Shown here piece after piece: positions 1 to 12,700 of a DNA stretch of 64,000 nucleotides (positions within the stretch are counted from its first letter, which is position 1; every line of letters begins with the position of its first letter). Below the pieces are notes generated by a model, which searched no databases, was not told the origin of the DNA, and saw only the letters and a list, made by a program, of their open reading frames with translations. The stretch spans positions 41,333,089-41,397,088 of the forward strand of contig NC_060232.1 in the NCBI RefSeq assembly GCF_021155775.2, in the 5' to 3' direction. The position numbers and the translations under genes are program-made. The stretch comes from Neodiprion pinetum (taxonomy: Eukaryota; Arthropoda; Insecta; Hymenoptera; Diprionidae).

Positions 1-768
1 ACGCTGATGCTGTCAAATTTATTATTGACCCCATGAAATTGGGAAGGCTAGAATCGACATTACTCCGGTTTACAATAATTTACACCTATGGAAATCAATT
101 CTGACCGCTTGAGGACCACCGGTGTGGTCTGCTACCGTCTATTTAACCTGCGTGCTAGACTACACGTGTGGGTGTATCTTAAACCGATCAGAGGCCATCT
201 CTGTAGCGGTACATACACATACACACTTACTCATGCCTATTGCAGGTCTTTAGCGAATTATAATTTGCAATATGTTGTGCTGAACTTTTGCGAGACGTTA
301 AGTAAAATCATACGGGTATGAATTGCTGAATGACAAAATTAAGAATGTATTTGAAAGTAAAAAAAACTCCCCCTTATCATATGAGATTACAATAAGATTC
401 TTTCAAACTCCGTTTAAGCCCTGAGTCTATAACGCATGCTGCGGCACGCGTCACGCCAGTGACGGGCTTTTCATGTATCGTGGATCTTACGCATTTAATA
501 CTCAGGGTTTGGGTCCGCTTATTGTGATGTGGTGTATTGACTGTATTTAGAGATACTTCGAAGGGCAGTTGAGAATAAAAATTTGCAAAAATATTTCTCC
601 TATCCTGGTGACGATGTCGGGTCAGGGTATCGAACCACAGTTACACGTCTCCGAAGTGTCGCTCGTATTCCAATCAACGATACCGTACGATCAACCTGTG
701 GAGAAGACATTTTTGGTGAAGAACCTTTATCCGTACCCTATCACCGTATTCTGGAAGAATTTCGACAC
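1..768 (+). CDS. HYDIN: HYDIN exons <1-67 and 574-768: end of one ASH module and start of the next
   Basis: The window opens inside an exon whose third frame reads AVKFIIDPMKLGRLEST and ends at CCG|GTTTAC (67). Joining it in phase 2 to an exon starting at 574 gives a continuous strand ending in the SGQGIEPQL-type linker that separates ASH modules, then a new module with the VEKTFLVKN strand. The second exon ends at 768 before GTAAGT. The first donor (GTTTAC) is weak, but the amino-acid continuity across it is good. Confidence 0.8.
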
Positions 769-3700
769 GTAAGTATATCTCTGTGGCGAACTGGGAGAAC
801 CACTCGACTCTATTTTTGTTGTTTTGGAGATGTTGCCGTTTCAATATTTCACCTAGTGCCTTTAATCGAGACTACAGAAGTGGAAATTAGTATTAGGCTA
901 GTTTAGTAGTACTTCGTGTAACATTTTAATCATAGAAACGGATATGCTAAAAAGTTGTTCTTGTCCCCGAAAATTAGCATCGAAGTCGAGTTAAGTAGTT
1001 CTTTCGGAAAGATTAGTCAAGTCGTTTCGCGGTTCGCAATCATTTTGATGGTTTCGTGAATCCGGAATGCATTTTTCCTGTCACAAGTTAAATCCGGTAC
1101 CTTTGTGTGAGAAAAAAAAATGTACGATTGTATTTGGAATGTGCACAGCTGGTGCGAGATCTCGTAAGAGCGATGACAAAAAAACTTCATAGTATTACTC
1201 TCAAGTGTTCCGTTTGATATTGTAATTTTTTTTTAAATCAACATAAGACCCTGTAATTTGTCAACGTCTGACGTCTGAATATCTGCGTGTAAAAATTTAC
1301 AAAATATCACACATACTCTTATCAACCGATGAAAATATTTCACAAAGTCTGAACCAGTTCTGAGACGATGAGAGTAATTTTTATGCCGACTAGACGTTGA
1401 ATACTCCGTTAGCGTTTGACTTGACCGTTTTTATAGGGAATATATCGAAGAGGAATGTATGATACGATCAATGATGCACTACTACGGCGTGCATGAAATG
1501 TTGTTCCCACTGCGGCTTACCGCAGGTCAACAATTATCATCCATCATCCGTGATTGTTATCGGTCGCTTTCCACCGAGCTGCTGACCATGTTTGGATCAC
1601 ATGAATTGGAGTCAACATATTGCGTTGGTAAGCTGTGGAGACGAATTCCCGAGTTAACCGATACCTTGTATTGTTAAAGTATACAAAGACATGCTATAGA
1701 TCACAATAATAATGAGACAAAAGCGTGGGAGATTGCTGGTTTACATATTTATTGCCATGAAATGTTTTTAACTCTCAAAGAAACGTCGTGATACTTTTTT
1801 TTAATTCGTTCAAATGGATGTCGGATCATTTATTTTACAAGTGATAATCGATGAAAAAATTCCTGTAATAAAACGAAACAACTATTGTCAACCTTACCGA
1901 TTGCCGTAACAGCATGTCGATTTTTTTGTTTTCTTCTATTTACAAACAGTCATATTGACACGGCGATTGGAGTATCGTACATAGTGATGTGTCCGTATAA
2001 AACTTATGGAGCAGCAATGTTTTTTTCCAGACGCAAAATTAGGCGAAAAAGAAATAGAAGAACAAGGAGTCGTAGGTAATGATCGCCTCGAAGTGGTAAA
2101 CGGAATTGACAGCGATCTTGACACCAGCCTGTATCGCGTGCGCGATAAAGGAGAAATGCCGTTATTGCAGCGACGGCAAGGATCAATGAATCCGGGGAAA
2201 GGTCGCAAAATGTTTGCTCCTGACAAGATGTTCGAAATATCTTCAGGATTTTCTCTTGACGATCTTAAACAAGCGGAAACCTTACTGGATTGTAATTTAA
2301 TTTGTGATAGCTCGCTTCTCTGCGAGCATATACCGTTGCAATTGACAAATTAGCGACATAATATCTATATGGGGCAGAATTCCCGAAAGCTGGCCGAAAC
2401 CTTAAAAAATTTAAATTTGATTTCGCGAACTTTCACTCGTGGGTTCGGTATGACGGGGATGATTGATGCATTCGATTGTAAAAGGAGAAGGCCGCGCTCT
2501 GAATAACTGCGTTGTTTTTTTTTTTTTCACGAAAGTATTACGTTTATATATACTATAATACAGTACCTGGTTATTTCGCGCATCAAATGAGGTGTTCGCA
2601 GTTTCATGCATAGCTTAGAGGTGACAGAGAAAACTTAAACTCGTTGAAACTATTGACGAATTGGCTGGGAGGGCGACGAGCACCCATGGCCACGTAATTC
2701 TTTTAATTCCTCAAAATTGTTGGACAAATACGGCTCAAGCATTCTGCGCATTCGTATGCATGCCGTGATAGACTATTCATTTGAAATACGTATTATTTCT
2801 TTTACGAACCTGTATTGCAGTTTATACTCTTTTTCCAATATTTTAAGGTTATTCACATCAAATGTATATACTTAATACTATTATTATACGTATGCATTTG
2901 TGGGCACACATCATTTTGCGACAGGTGAGGCGAGGGTTGATAGACATACAGTTATTTGTGGCTAAAAGATTCCAAATGCCTGTAATTATTTTTAATGCGA
3001 TTTTTTTTTTTCACATAATCCCAATGGTTTTGCCTTGCAGCGATCGGGCACTTGCCACCCGGCGGTATTACGGTGTGAATACGTCCCGTATATATTATTG
3101 CATTTACCATGAATAATAACGCGAAGTTATATCGCAGATTGTATCGATGAGTCCCAAGAAAGAGGGATTTCCCCGAAAATCATTACAGATCCAATTGTAG
3201 AAGTTTCGAAAGAAGCCGACATCACACCGCCGTTGGCAAACGAGACGCCGCTGTCAAGGCCCTGTATCATTTTCCACGGTGCTCCTTTTACAGGTATCAT
3301 ACATATTATAGTAAAGTATAATTATATGCATTATGTGAACCAGTAAAACAATAGAAGCTTCGGTGTCCAATTGCTTGATAAGCCTCCGCGAAGTGAAATA
3401 TGACTACAAGTAATACAGGTCTTAAATAATGGTAATACATTGTATGCGATGTTGTACCTATGTTCATGGACCCCTTAAAAAGTGTCGAGCCCTATCTGTG
3501 TCGGGAACATTGATATGACGATTTGATGTCATTCGAATTGACGCCCACTATATCTATTTTTGCAAAATGTTGTACACCTACGTACCTATACACAGGTATA
3601 ATCCACCGTAAGGCACTGTCGATTTTTGCGATCCTATTCGCTTACTCGTCGTTTGTTTATCTTCTGAATAACGAGCTTCTTGTGCTGCTTTCCGAAACTA

Positions 3701-6700
3701 TTTGCCATTCAGTAACTGACAATTTTTCGGTGTTTTTATGACGCCCATTGTCGCAATTTCTCTGAAAATTAAGGTCGATAATTGCAGAATCTTAAAGATG
3801 AGACCCATGGTATGCGTATGTATCGCTAGGAGTAGAGGGCAACTATTTCAAATAACTTTCGAACTGTTATCACGCAGCCCATTACCTATAAATTCACTTG
3901 GGATTTTAGTTTCAAGTACGCAACAATTGCAGTTATAGAACTGTGTTTTTTCAACACATCCATGCAATGCTATATGCATTTTATCTGGTTAACATTGCCG
4001 TATACATGGTAGTTGCCTGGAAGGGATAATAAATAGACGTACGTTATTATCCTTTCAGAATATCAACGAGTCGCTTGTCAAGTTGCAAAAAGCATCGGCA
4101 TCTCACTCCTCAATATAAATAATGCACTTGTGGAAATAATCGCTTACGGGAAAAGTGACTGTTGTTACAAATTACGAGAGATCGTAGACGGAAGCTATGA
4201 AAAATTACTCAAGGCTTGGGAATCTTGTCGGTTAGTAGAGATATAGGATTAAATTGAATATGTGCACCATAGGTAGATGCTATGATGGAGCATTTGAACT
4301 CCTAGACCACGGTGGCTCTGCTCCAAAAGAGAATTCGAGAGAGGGAGAGAGAGAAAGAGAGCTAGTTCTTTATTTTGCACATCAGAGCCACTGCAGGGAA
4401 GCCTTTTTTTTTTAGAAATTTTCCCATCCAACAGTCACTTAAGTTACCGAGAGACACGGGGAAAAAAATCAAGCACAGTCCGACCGCTCAATAAGAACGC
4501 CAAAGCCCCCGACGGGAAGAGTTTTTCCACGAATGCTTGCTCCCTATGTCGCTCTCCTTTTTTTTTGCGTAGTCTGGGCGTTCTTTTACAGAGACGTCGG
4601 ACTGTACGGAAGAAATCGAACCGTATCACCGAGATGACCATATTTAAAAAACAACTCGCCAAACTAAAAAGGATCTCAATGGATCTAGTCGCTGGACCCC
4701 TGATGCTACGGGCAATGATGAGATCGTTGCTGGACAACCGGTCAGCCTTAAACCTACAGCCGGGAATAGCGTACCAATTGCAGGGAAGGATAATACCAAT
4801 ACTGCGGAAAGCTTTGTTAACTTCTCTGGAGATTTGGACGCTTTCGAAGAATTTAACAAAATACATCGACGTGGTGAGATGCTATTGCTTACCTAATAGT
4901 TTATATCTACATACCTATACTCAACTGGTTTTCTGGATTGTCCAATCATGCCCAGGTACTAGGTAGGTAATACTATACTTCCATCAGTCGATTCTGCCTT
5001 GCCAAAAAGTTATTAAGGAGGTTCGTCAGATGAAAATCAATACTATTTTCGTAGATTTATTACAAAATTGTCGCACGTAGAGTACTTATCATACTAATAC
5101 ATTTTTAAACCGCAGCGATTTTCTCGAGAATTACAAAAAACCAGTCTCTCTTAGCCAAAAAGCTCATCACTTTTTCCCGTAAGGCGGAGTCGTACAATGC
5201 TAGTTTGTTTGAATATAGCATTCGTAAGTCAGTGGTATGGTTTGATTTCCGTTGTCTGTGTCAACTGTTCGTGTTGATTTCATAGTTTCAACCAAATTGG
5301 TTTATGATACCTCGTTACGCTTTCACAATATTCGGATGTCACGATTTGTGAAGATCGGAAGTAGAATCAGGTGAAAACGCTTATTCGCACTCTGCCGCAC
5401 TTTTTCCCAACACCCGCTTCGGAAGTTCAATCGTCACAGGCCTTTGGAGCATGCCTGAAGTGTTCCGTTTCCAAACAATTCGGTAAAACGACGTTGGGGC
5501 ATGCCCATAGTTGAAATACTATATTTTAAATACTAGGACTTTCTTTAGCGAATGAACACATTCGAATGTCTCAATTTTGCGCACTGTGTTGTTGAGTGTA
5601 AGTTAATCAACCTTAATTTTTCGCGCTGTTAGCGCCACCATCATTGCTTTCTAAATCAAACTTACATTTACCGCAGTTGTCGGAAGGCATTAGCCTGAGT
5701 GATGTGTCACACACACACGCGCGCGCGCGCGCGCACGTGTTTACTAGGGGGGCTTCGCCCCCATTCTCGACTTTTGATGGAAAGGTGGAGGGAAGGCGGT
5801 AAGGGGTCAGATTTTTGTAGGTATAGGGATGCGCGTGTATATATGGTTTAGTGTTTAATCCCTGATTCCTAGATGGATGTATATACAGAAGGTGAAGGGT
5901 TAAATCTGCACATGTATAATGGTATATGTATACGTAGGGTAAAGGGTTAAATCGTCATAGCCATAAGGGCACAAACGTAGGATAAAGGGTTGAATCTGCA
6001 TAGGTATGAATGTGTTTATAGTGAAGTGAAGGGAAGGATGGATGGTGGGAGGAAAGGCTGGATTCCTGACACGGCGGTAGCGGCGAGATATCTTTATAAT
6101 ATAGGGAGATAATATTGAGAGATATATGCGGTTTGAACGATGTCTGACTCGTGTGATTAGTGCTTGGCTTGGTTCATATTAGTACTTGTGCGATTGCACC
6201 ACTCGCCTTTGTGACTCACACTGCAAGTTTGACACATTAACTTTCTGTACGTGTAACACAATATTCTATTAACACGTCGGCTTCGTTGAATATTTCATTT
6301 TTCAAAATTGCACAGATACTGACTCCGACCAATAATAAATAGCAACATTTGCGTTTATTATCACGAGAAAAGGAAATCTGTTTCGACAAATTTCTAACAA
6401 ACAGTTTTCAAAATGAAGCAAGCTGTCTTCGAATGAAATTCGACGGATCTATTCAATTTTTTATCGTTCTAAGGTGATTTGGAATGAGAAATGGACATCA
6501 ATGCTCTTGTTCATAATTTTCGGCTCGTCCTTTGTTTAAAATTTTTTTTTTTTTTGCATCTCCAGGATAATCAACGCAGATTTTGATTGTAGTAATTTGA
6601 TAAACATTCCGGGCGTGACCATTTCGTAATAAAATTACCAAAAAAGTAATGATTTTCAACTGTCAATCTCCGTCCGTAACGATACACACAGGCAGTTGAC

Positions 6701-9700
6701 CAAATACACAAAATCTCATTGCCAGCGGCACTTTACGTACGAAATACAATCGGAAGTTTCGCTACTAGGTTTCAATAGTCATTTTATGATCTCTATCATT
6801 ACCAGAATGAAAAAAAAGAGAATTTACAAACGGTTTTCTGCGCAACCGGATAGTATTTACGTTAAGTATGCAGGTACATGAAGCAAAAATAATTCCGCAG
6901 AAAATTTTGAATCGATGGATCTCTTGGATGAATATGAATACAAAATTCAGTCAATAATGCTTTTACAAAGAATCATGTCGCACGCGGTGGGCGAGAAGGG
7001 AAAAAATCCACGCACCGTACATCAAGATGTCGCAAATGATCAGACAAGTGGAAAAAGTACCGGTACCGGGGCCAAAAATTCTCACGATGGAAAAGTTTTC
7101 CTTGACATCGATATTGATTTGATTTACGAAGCCCTAAAACAGAGGTACTTGTTGTTAGTGTCAATGATAATTATTAGCTTACAGAGCTATCGAGTAATTT
7201 GCCCGTAATTTTTTATAGAACTGAGTAAAGTCGATAACGAATCCCCTTATTTTAGCGGGTCAGAAATGAGGTCGACAACCTAGCGTCCGACTTACGCTTA
7301 TTCAACGACACATAACGGATCTATTGGATCCGTCGCTGGGATCAGCTAGAGGCTGCCTGAGCCAGCTTCATTTCTGACCCATTTGAACGAGGGAGGTCGT
7401 AATCAACTTCACATCGGTGTACATTAGGGTGTGCGTAATTTTTTTTTTTTCCTTAAGCGCCCATCAAAATTCCGGTAGTGCATCTCAAATAGAATATTTC
7501 AGCCAAATACAACCTCTTAATATTGATATTTCTTTGTGCTGATATTGTTTTTTCCATTTTCTAATTAAATAACACACAAAGGAAATCGGAAACTCTTTGA
7601 ATACTTATTCTTGTAAACGGCTTGACTTATGAACTATCTAAATACAGATTCTTATAGAAAATATCACATTAACATTGAGTCATCGCAAAAATCTCTTCTA
7701 AGGAGATGTCGATGCCGTCATTGATTTATCGATAAAAAAAATCTATCGGTTTTACTGACAATGAATAAGATTATAGCTGGCCTTCAGAAAAATCTGACCA
7801 ACAATGAGGCGATATCTTGCAGTTAGCGTAAAAAACTCAGAAACTCGAGAATAAGATCGTCATTGTTAACTAGCTCATTAGAAATTTATAATTCACAACT
7901 CAAGAGTCCGTGAAAATATGATTATGCCAGACGTGAAACGATCCGAATGTTTTAATGTTAAGATTTCTTTCTCATTACCCCCATTTGGATGTGCAATTGT
8001 GTAAACATCAGATTTTTTCATGTCACCGTTTTCGAGATCATTGCAGGACATTTTTCTAAAAGCCTGTTTTTCGGATACTAGAGGTACAAAAACGTGAAGA
8101 TTCATTGAAATGAGAAAAGGTCATCTTCGACCGAAAGTTACCTTATATCACCATAGGCGGTGAATAGTAAAAATAAACTTTTGTTCTGTGGGACCTGTAA
8201 ATACACTTTTTTTTTTTTTTTTTTTGAGAAAAAGTGAATTCCTGATGGTAAGAATTACAGCAAGATAAAATTAATTTTATTGGAACAGTTAAACTTTGTT
8301 TTGCGTCGACAACGTCTGTTTATCTATTTTATTTCCTTACGCGTCACCTATTATAGGTGTCTGAAAAAATGATCGAACAAAGTTGAAACTGATGCGCATC
8401 GAAATAAAGTATAATCTATTTTCGGGAAGATCAATAGCGTTAAAAGGCTATTTCTTATCACGTGCAACAAAATCGTTATGAGAATCGCAAACAGATCGAT
8501 TTTTTGAACCCGGATGGCTGCGTAAGAATTGATGGAAACGCCTCGTTTCACAAATTTCTTTCTTCTCCGCCTTATACATGTACGATCTATTATAGGTAGC
8601 CACGTCTTTCTTATAATTGTTATTATTTATTTCTGATACAACCTGGGGCTGCAAAGCGTTTGAGGCAGGAGCATTGTGGATAATATTCTACAAGTCGAAC
8701 TCTCGACGACAAGCCTATAAACATAAATGAATGCACTATATTTATTTCAGACTCGGCATGCCAGATTTTCACCCTGGATTTGCGTTACAGACCATGGATA
8801 ATATTTTTATTACCAGTGAAGTGGAGATCTTGGTTATGGTACTACGTATCGTTGGGAATGCCAAGCCCTTGTTGTTTGTAACTTTTCACAATACTTTGGA
8901 GATGTGTCTTAGCCGAAATGATAAACTTGCTCAAGCCGAAGGTAAACAGCTTGAAGTAATTCCTTTTTTCACGTGACATGCGAATTAATTGAGGCAAGTA
9001 TTTTGACGCAGCACAAAAGTGGTTCGCTGATAATCCACCATTACAGTGATTTGAAGCATATCCCGAATCTCTCATTCAACGTTAATTAATGACAGCCAAT
9101 AGCATATATCCATCGTGTGATTTCACGACACACTAAAACAAATTCTATCATGGACCTGAAATTTTATCGTGACGCGGCATAATCGCAGGGACCCAATGTG
9201 GATTGAGTATTTTTTAAATAACGAACTTGCGGAAGATACTAGTCCCTAAATGACCGAGGAAATACATTCTTATGAAAGCTTTGTATCGAAACATTTTAAA
9301 CGTTAGATTTCAGGATGTTCAACAGCATTGCGTGACGCATGATCCCATTTTTGGGATTGATTTATGCTCAGCACGAGACATCGGCACGAATGTATCGATC
9401 TCATTTTGAAAATGAGCCAACTCTGGTGCCGTTTTCATGCTAGAGTGTTTCAATCAAAGTCACAATGCCACAAGCAGCTGTACACAATTGTATCATGTTC
9501 TTTCGATGAAACTTAGAATATTGCTATTAATTGCAATGCTTATTTCAGACGGAAGGGTGACAGAAGAGCTGAGAAATAAGGTGATGGCAGTAGAAGAAAT
9601 GACGTTTACCGAATACGAACAGGTTTCTGAAGATAGCAAACTACTTTATGCCCAGCATACGCTACCTGGTAAAAGAGCAGACAGTCTGCGTATACGATCA

Positions 9701-12700
9701 ATTTACAAAGAAAGGCTAACGGTAAAAAGGTCGCACCGAAAAGTAAGAATGTCAGGGGACATCATTTCTCGTGTGATGGTTTTATCAAATCCTGTGCATC
9801 TCACTTCCTTGTTATACAGATTAATAAAGTATCCGCGGAACATGCACTCATTGCGACAAGGAAGTCCGCAAATAAAAAACGTAACGATAAAGCGAGACCA
9901 AAGCTAGATGCTATGAAATCTCTAAGCTTGAAAACCAACAAATCCGAGGCGTTCCAAGCAAACGAATTGGTCCCAACGAAGATGTTCCAATCGACGCCCA
10001 TAAATGGTAGTGTAAGAGCTGCCGAAGCAACCAACAGAGAGACCGTGAAAAGTATGAATTATTTGCAGTGTGCTGCTTTTTTTCTGCATACATAATAGGG
10101 ATAAAATGTCCATAGCAGCTAGTGATTAGTGAGTTGTTGTTTTATTGATCATTTAAAAAATGTGCAACTATCCCATAAAGAAGGTTCTTTTCGCTAATCT
10201 ATGCTATACACATAAGTATAATTATGTAAGATCGAAACATCTTTACTGCGATCCATCCAAATTGTTTTGAGAATTTTTTCGTGAGACCTGTTAATGGTGA
10301 TCGATGCTAAATACAAGTGCTGGAATTTCTGAAAGAAATACATGTTGGCAGAGGGATTGAAAGAAATATCCAAACTCATGGATGCACATCAGATGAGCTT
10401 GGCCGCCTTGCAGCCGGTACTTGATAACTGGGATCTTCGAAAGGGTACTTATATCGTGAGTATATTGCAGACGTACAACCCAAATACGGTTACGATAAAT
10501 CCACTTCCTATTATTCTATCCTTTTAACTAAAAACGCATTAAATCACCGAGAAATTGTTCTTCCTTCCAAGGAAACTACCATGAAAAATAGAACTCCAAA
10601 AACTGTCAAGGCGCAAGATATAGTGCAGGTACTTTCCAATTTGATACTTTAGAATTGGAGGCTTGGTCATCACATCTTACACGAACTAATAGTATGGTAG
10701 GATTCGATTTCGCCAATACTCGTAATCAGCTTGATACCACCTTAAATTATCGTAGCAAACAAGTCAGTGCAAAGGACTTGACGTCTGGTATGTGGCACCA
10801 GCAGATCCGTGGAACAGTAAATTATATGAAATGGTCACGTCTCATTTAGCCAATAATTACGTCAAATTTGTCCCAGGTAAAATTCAATAACATTCCTATG
10901 CAGTATAATATAAAACGAATAGCATCGGTTATACGTACATCGTTTATACGGTGAAAAAAACGACGAGTGCAAGAACTTTTTATTGAAAATATGTGCCGAG
11001 GATATACTCGAATTCAATCGATTAACTTTCCACTTACAGCAGTGACAAATCAATCAGGAGTTTGTCTTGATTCACAACTGTATTCCGTGGTTGATCGGAG
11101 CTGCGCTTCTTCCAGAACCCGGTCGGGCCACGCCAGTAAATATTTTATGATAATCATTTTTATTTTTTATACACGCGTGCTAAATATATAGTACATGGAA
11201 TTGGCTGACAGTAAAATGAGTAGCTGAGGAGTACAGTTAGTAATATTGATCTGTAGTATTGTCATGTTCATCTTGTAGTAATTGCATTTCGAAGCTACAT
11301 TTTCGTTACTCAAGTATGTGTGTACCTACGAGTATATTCTGTAGCTGCCTACACGCTGACTTCCACGGGATCCAGCTTCTTTTGGGAGCTTGGAAATGAT
11401 GCGACCCCAATCACCGACTCGATGAGGGAAATCAGGCTTAATGAATCAGAGCTCGTCGCTACAAGTATGAAATCTTGTTAAAATTCAGTTATCGCCGATT
11501 ACATCACCAGTAAATAGACCCTAGGGATTCGATGGAATAGGCTGATTAATTACAATCCGTGCAAGACGACCCGTGCTTTGCAAAGAAACCCGAAATAAGA
11601 GATACGGAGCATGGAATCCCTTTTATTCCTTCCTAAAATCTCTTTTCTATATTTAACATTTGCTAATGCTACTTTTTGCGAATTCAGAAACTATTTTCCG
11701 TCGCAATTATAGGAGAACCTCTTAAAGCACGCTGGATCATGCAGCCTAATGAAGTTTCAACATTCAAAATACAGTTCTCCCCTAAAAGTGTCGGAATTCA
11801 TGAACAAGAATATGAATTAGGCATAGTTGGCTCGAATGTTAGCCGTCAAATTGCCATCGCTGGAGTTTCCGATATCCCATCACTGAGTATGGACCCAAAT
11901 GTTATGTTTAGTAAGGTTAGATTACGTACGTCACAACAGTCTCATTATAAATAAGGTCCTAATATATGCAATACACCCGCCTCACTGGAGAGGATTACTT
12001 GATAATGGCAGATCTATTTATATTGGAGCAGCCCTGGATACGCTGATTACAGAATTTCATTCCTTTCATGTATCTAATTCTTATTGTAAGTTCTGCCCCA
12101 AAGTCTTCAAAATCTTACATTCAAACAATAACCGATTTTCAGGGTTCCACGGCTATTTTTTTTTATAAGTAAACAGCTTAGCCTCCCCTCCCCCTCCACT
12201 TTTTTTTTTCTCCCTCTCCCTAAGAATGTCATACCTTAACGTAACCTCAGAGAAAAGTATGATTATCAAATGAACGGAAATACGCGATGTGGTTTCCCGT
12301 ACTCTACGCCTACTGAGAATTAAACTTTCAAACTCTATGCCCGTGAACTTGAACGTTTACCCGTACTATACCTCTACTATGATGAAAAATATTTTTCGTA
12401 TCTCGGGCGTACGACTTTAAGCAGCTCGTGTAATCTCGCAACTCTCGGGGCATAAAGTCGTTCTTTACACCCTCGGTACGAAATAGAAGCTTACACAAAA
12501 AGGGCGAAGAGCGAACTTGATCACACGAGTGCCACGCCGATCACACTTACTGCAAAAAGTCCACGCTCGAGTTGTACACAATATTCTTTGCGCTACTTCC
12601 GTCAACAACTCCATCACTTTGCAGTTTTTATGAGCACTAATGCTTAAAAATAGACCTCAACGCACTAGTGCTTAATATACTTATGTATGCAATGTATGGG

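Noticed and set aside
4565..4966. 133-residue plus-strand ORF as the HYDIN exon frame
   Set aside because: Its Leu/Arg-rich product looks like a shadow; the frame with RNY bias and DAFEEFNKIHRR is the likelier one despite a stop.
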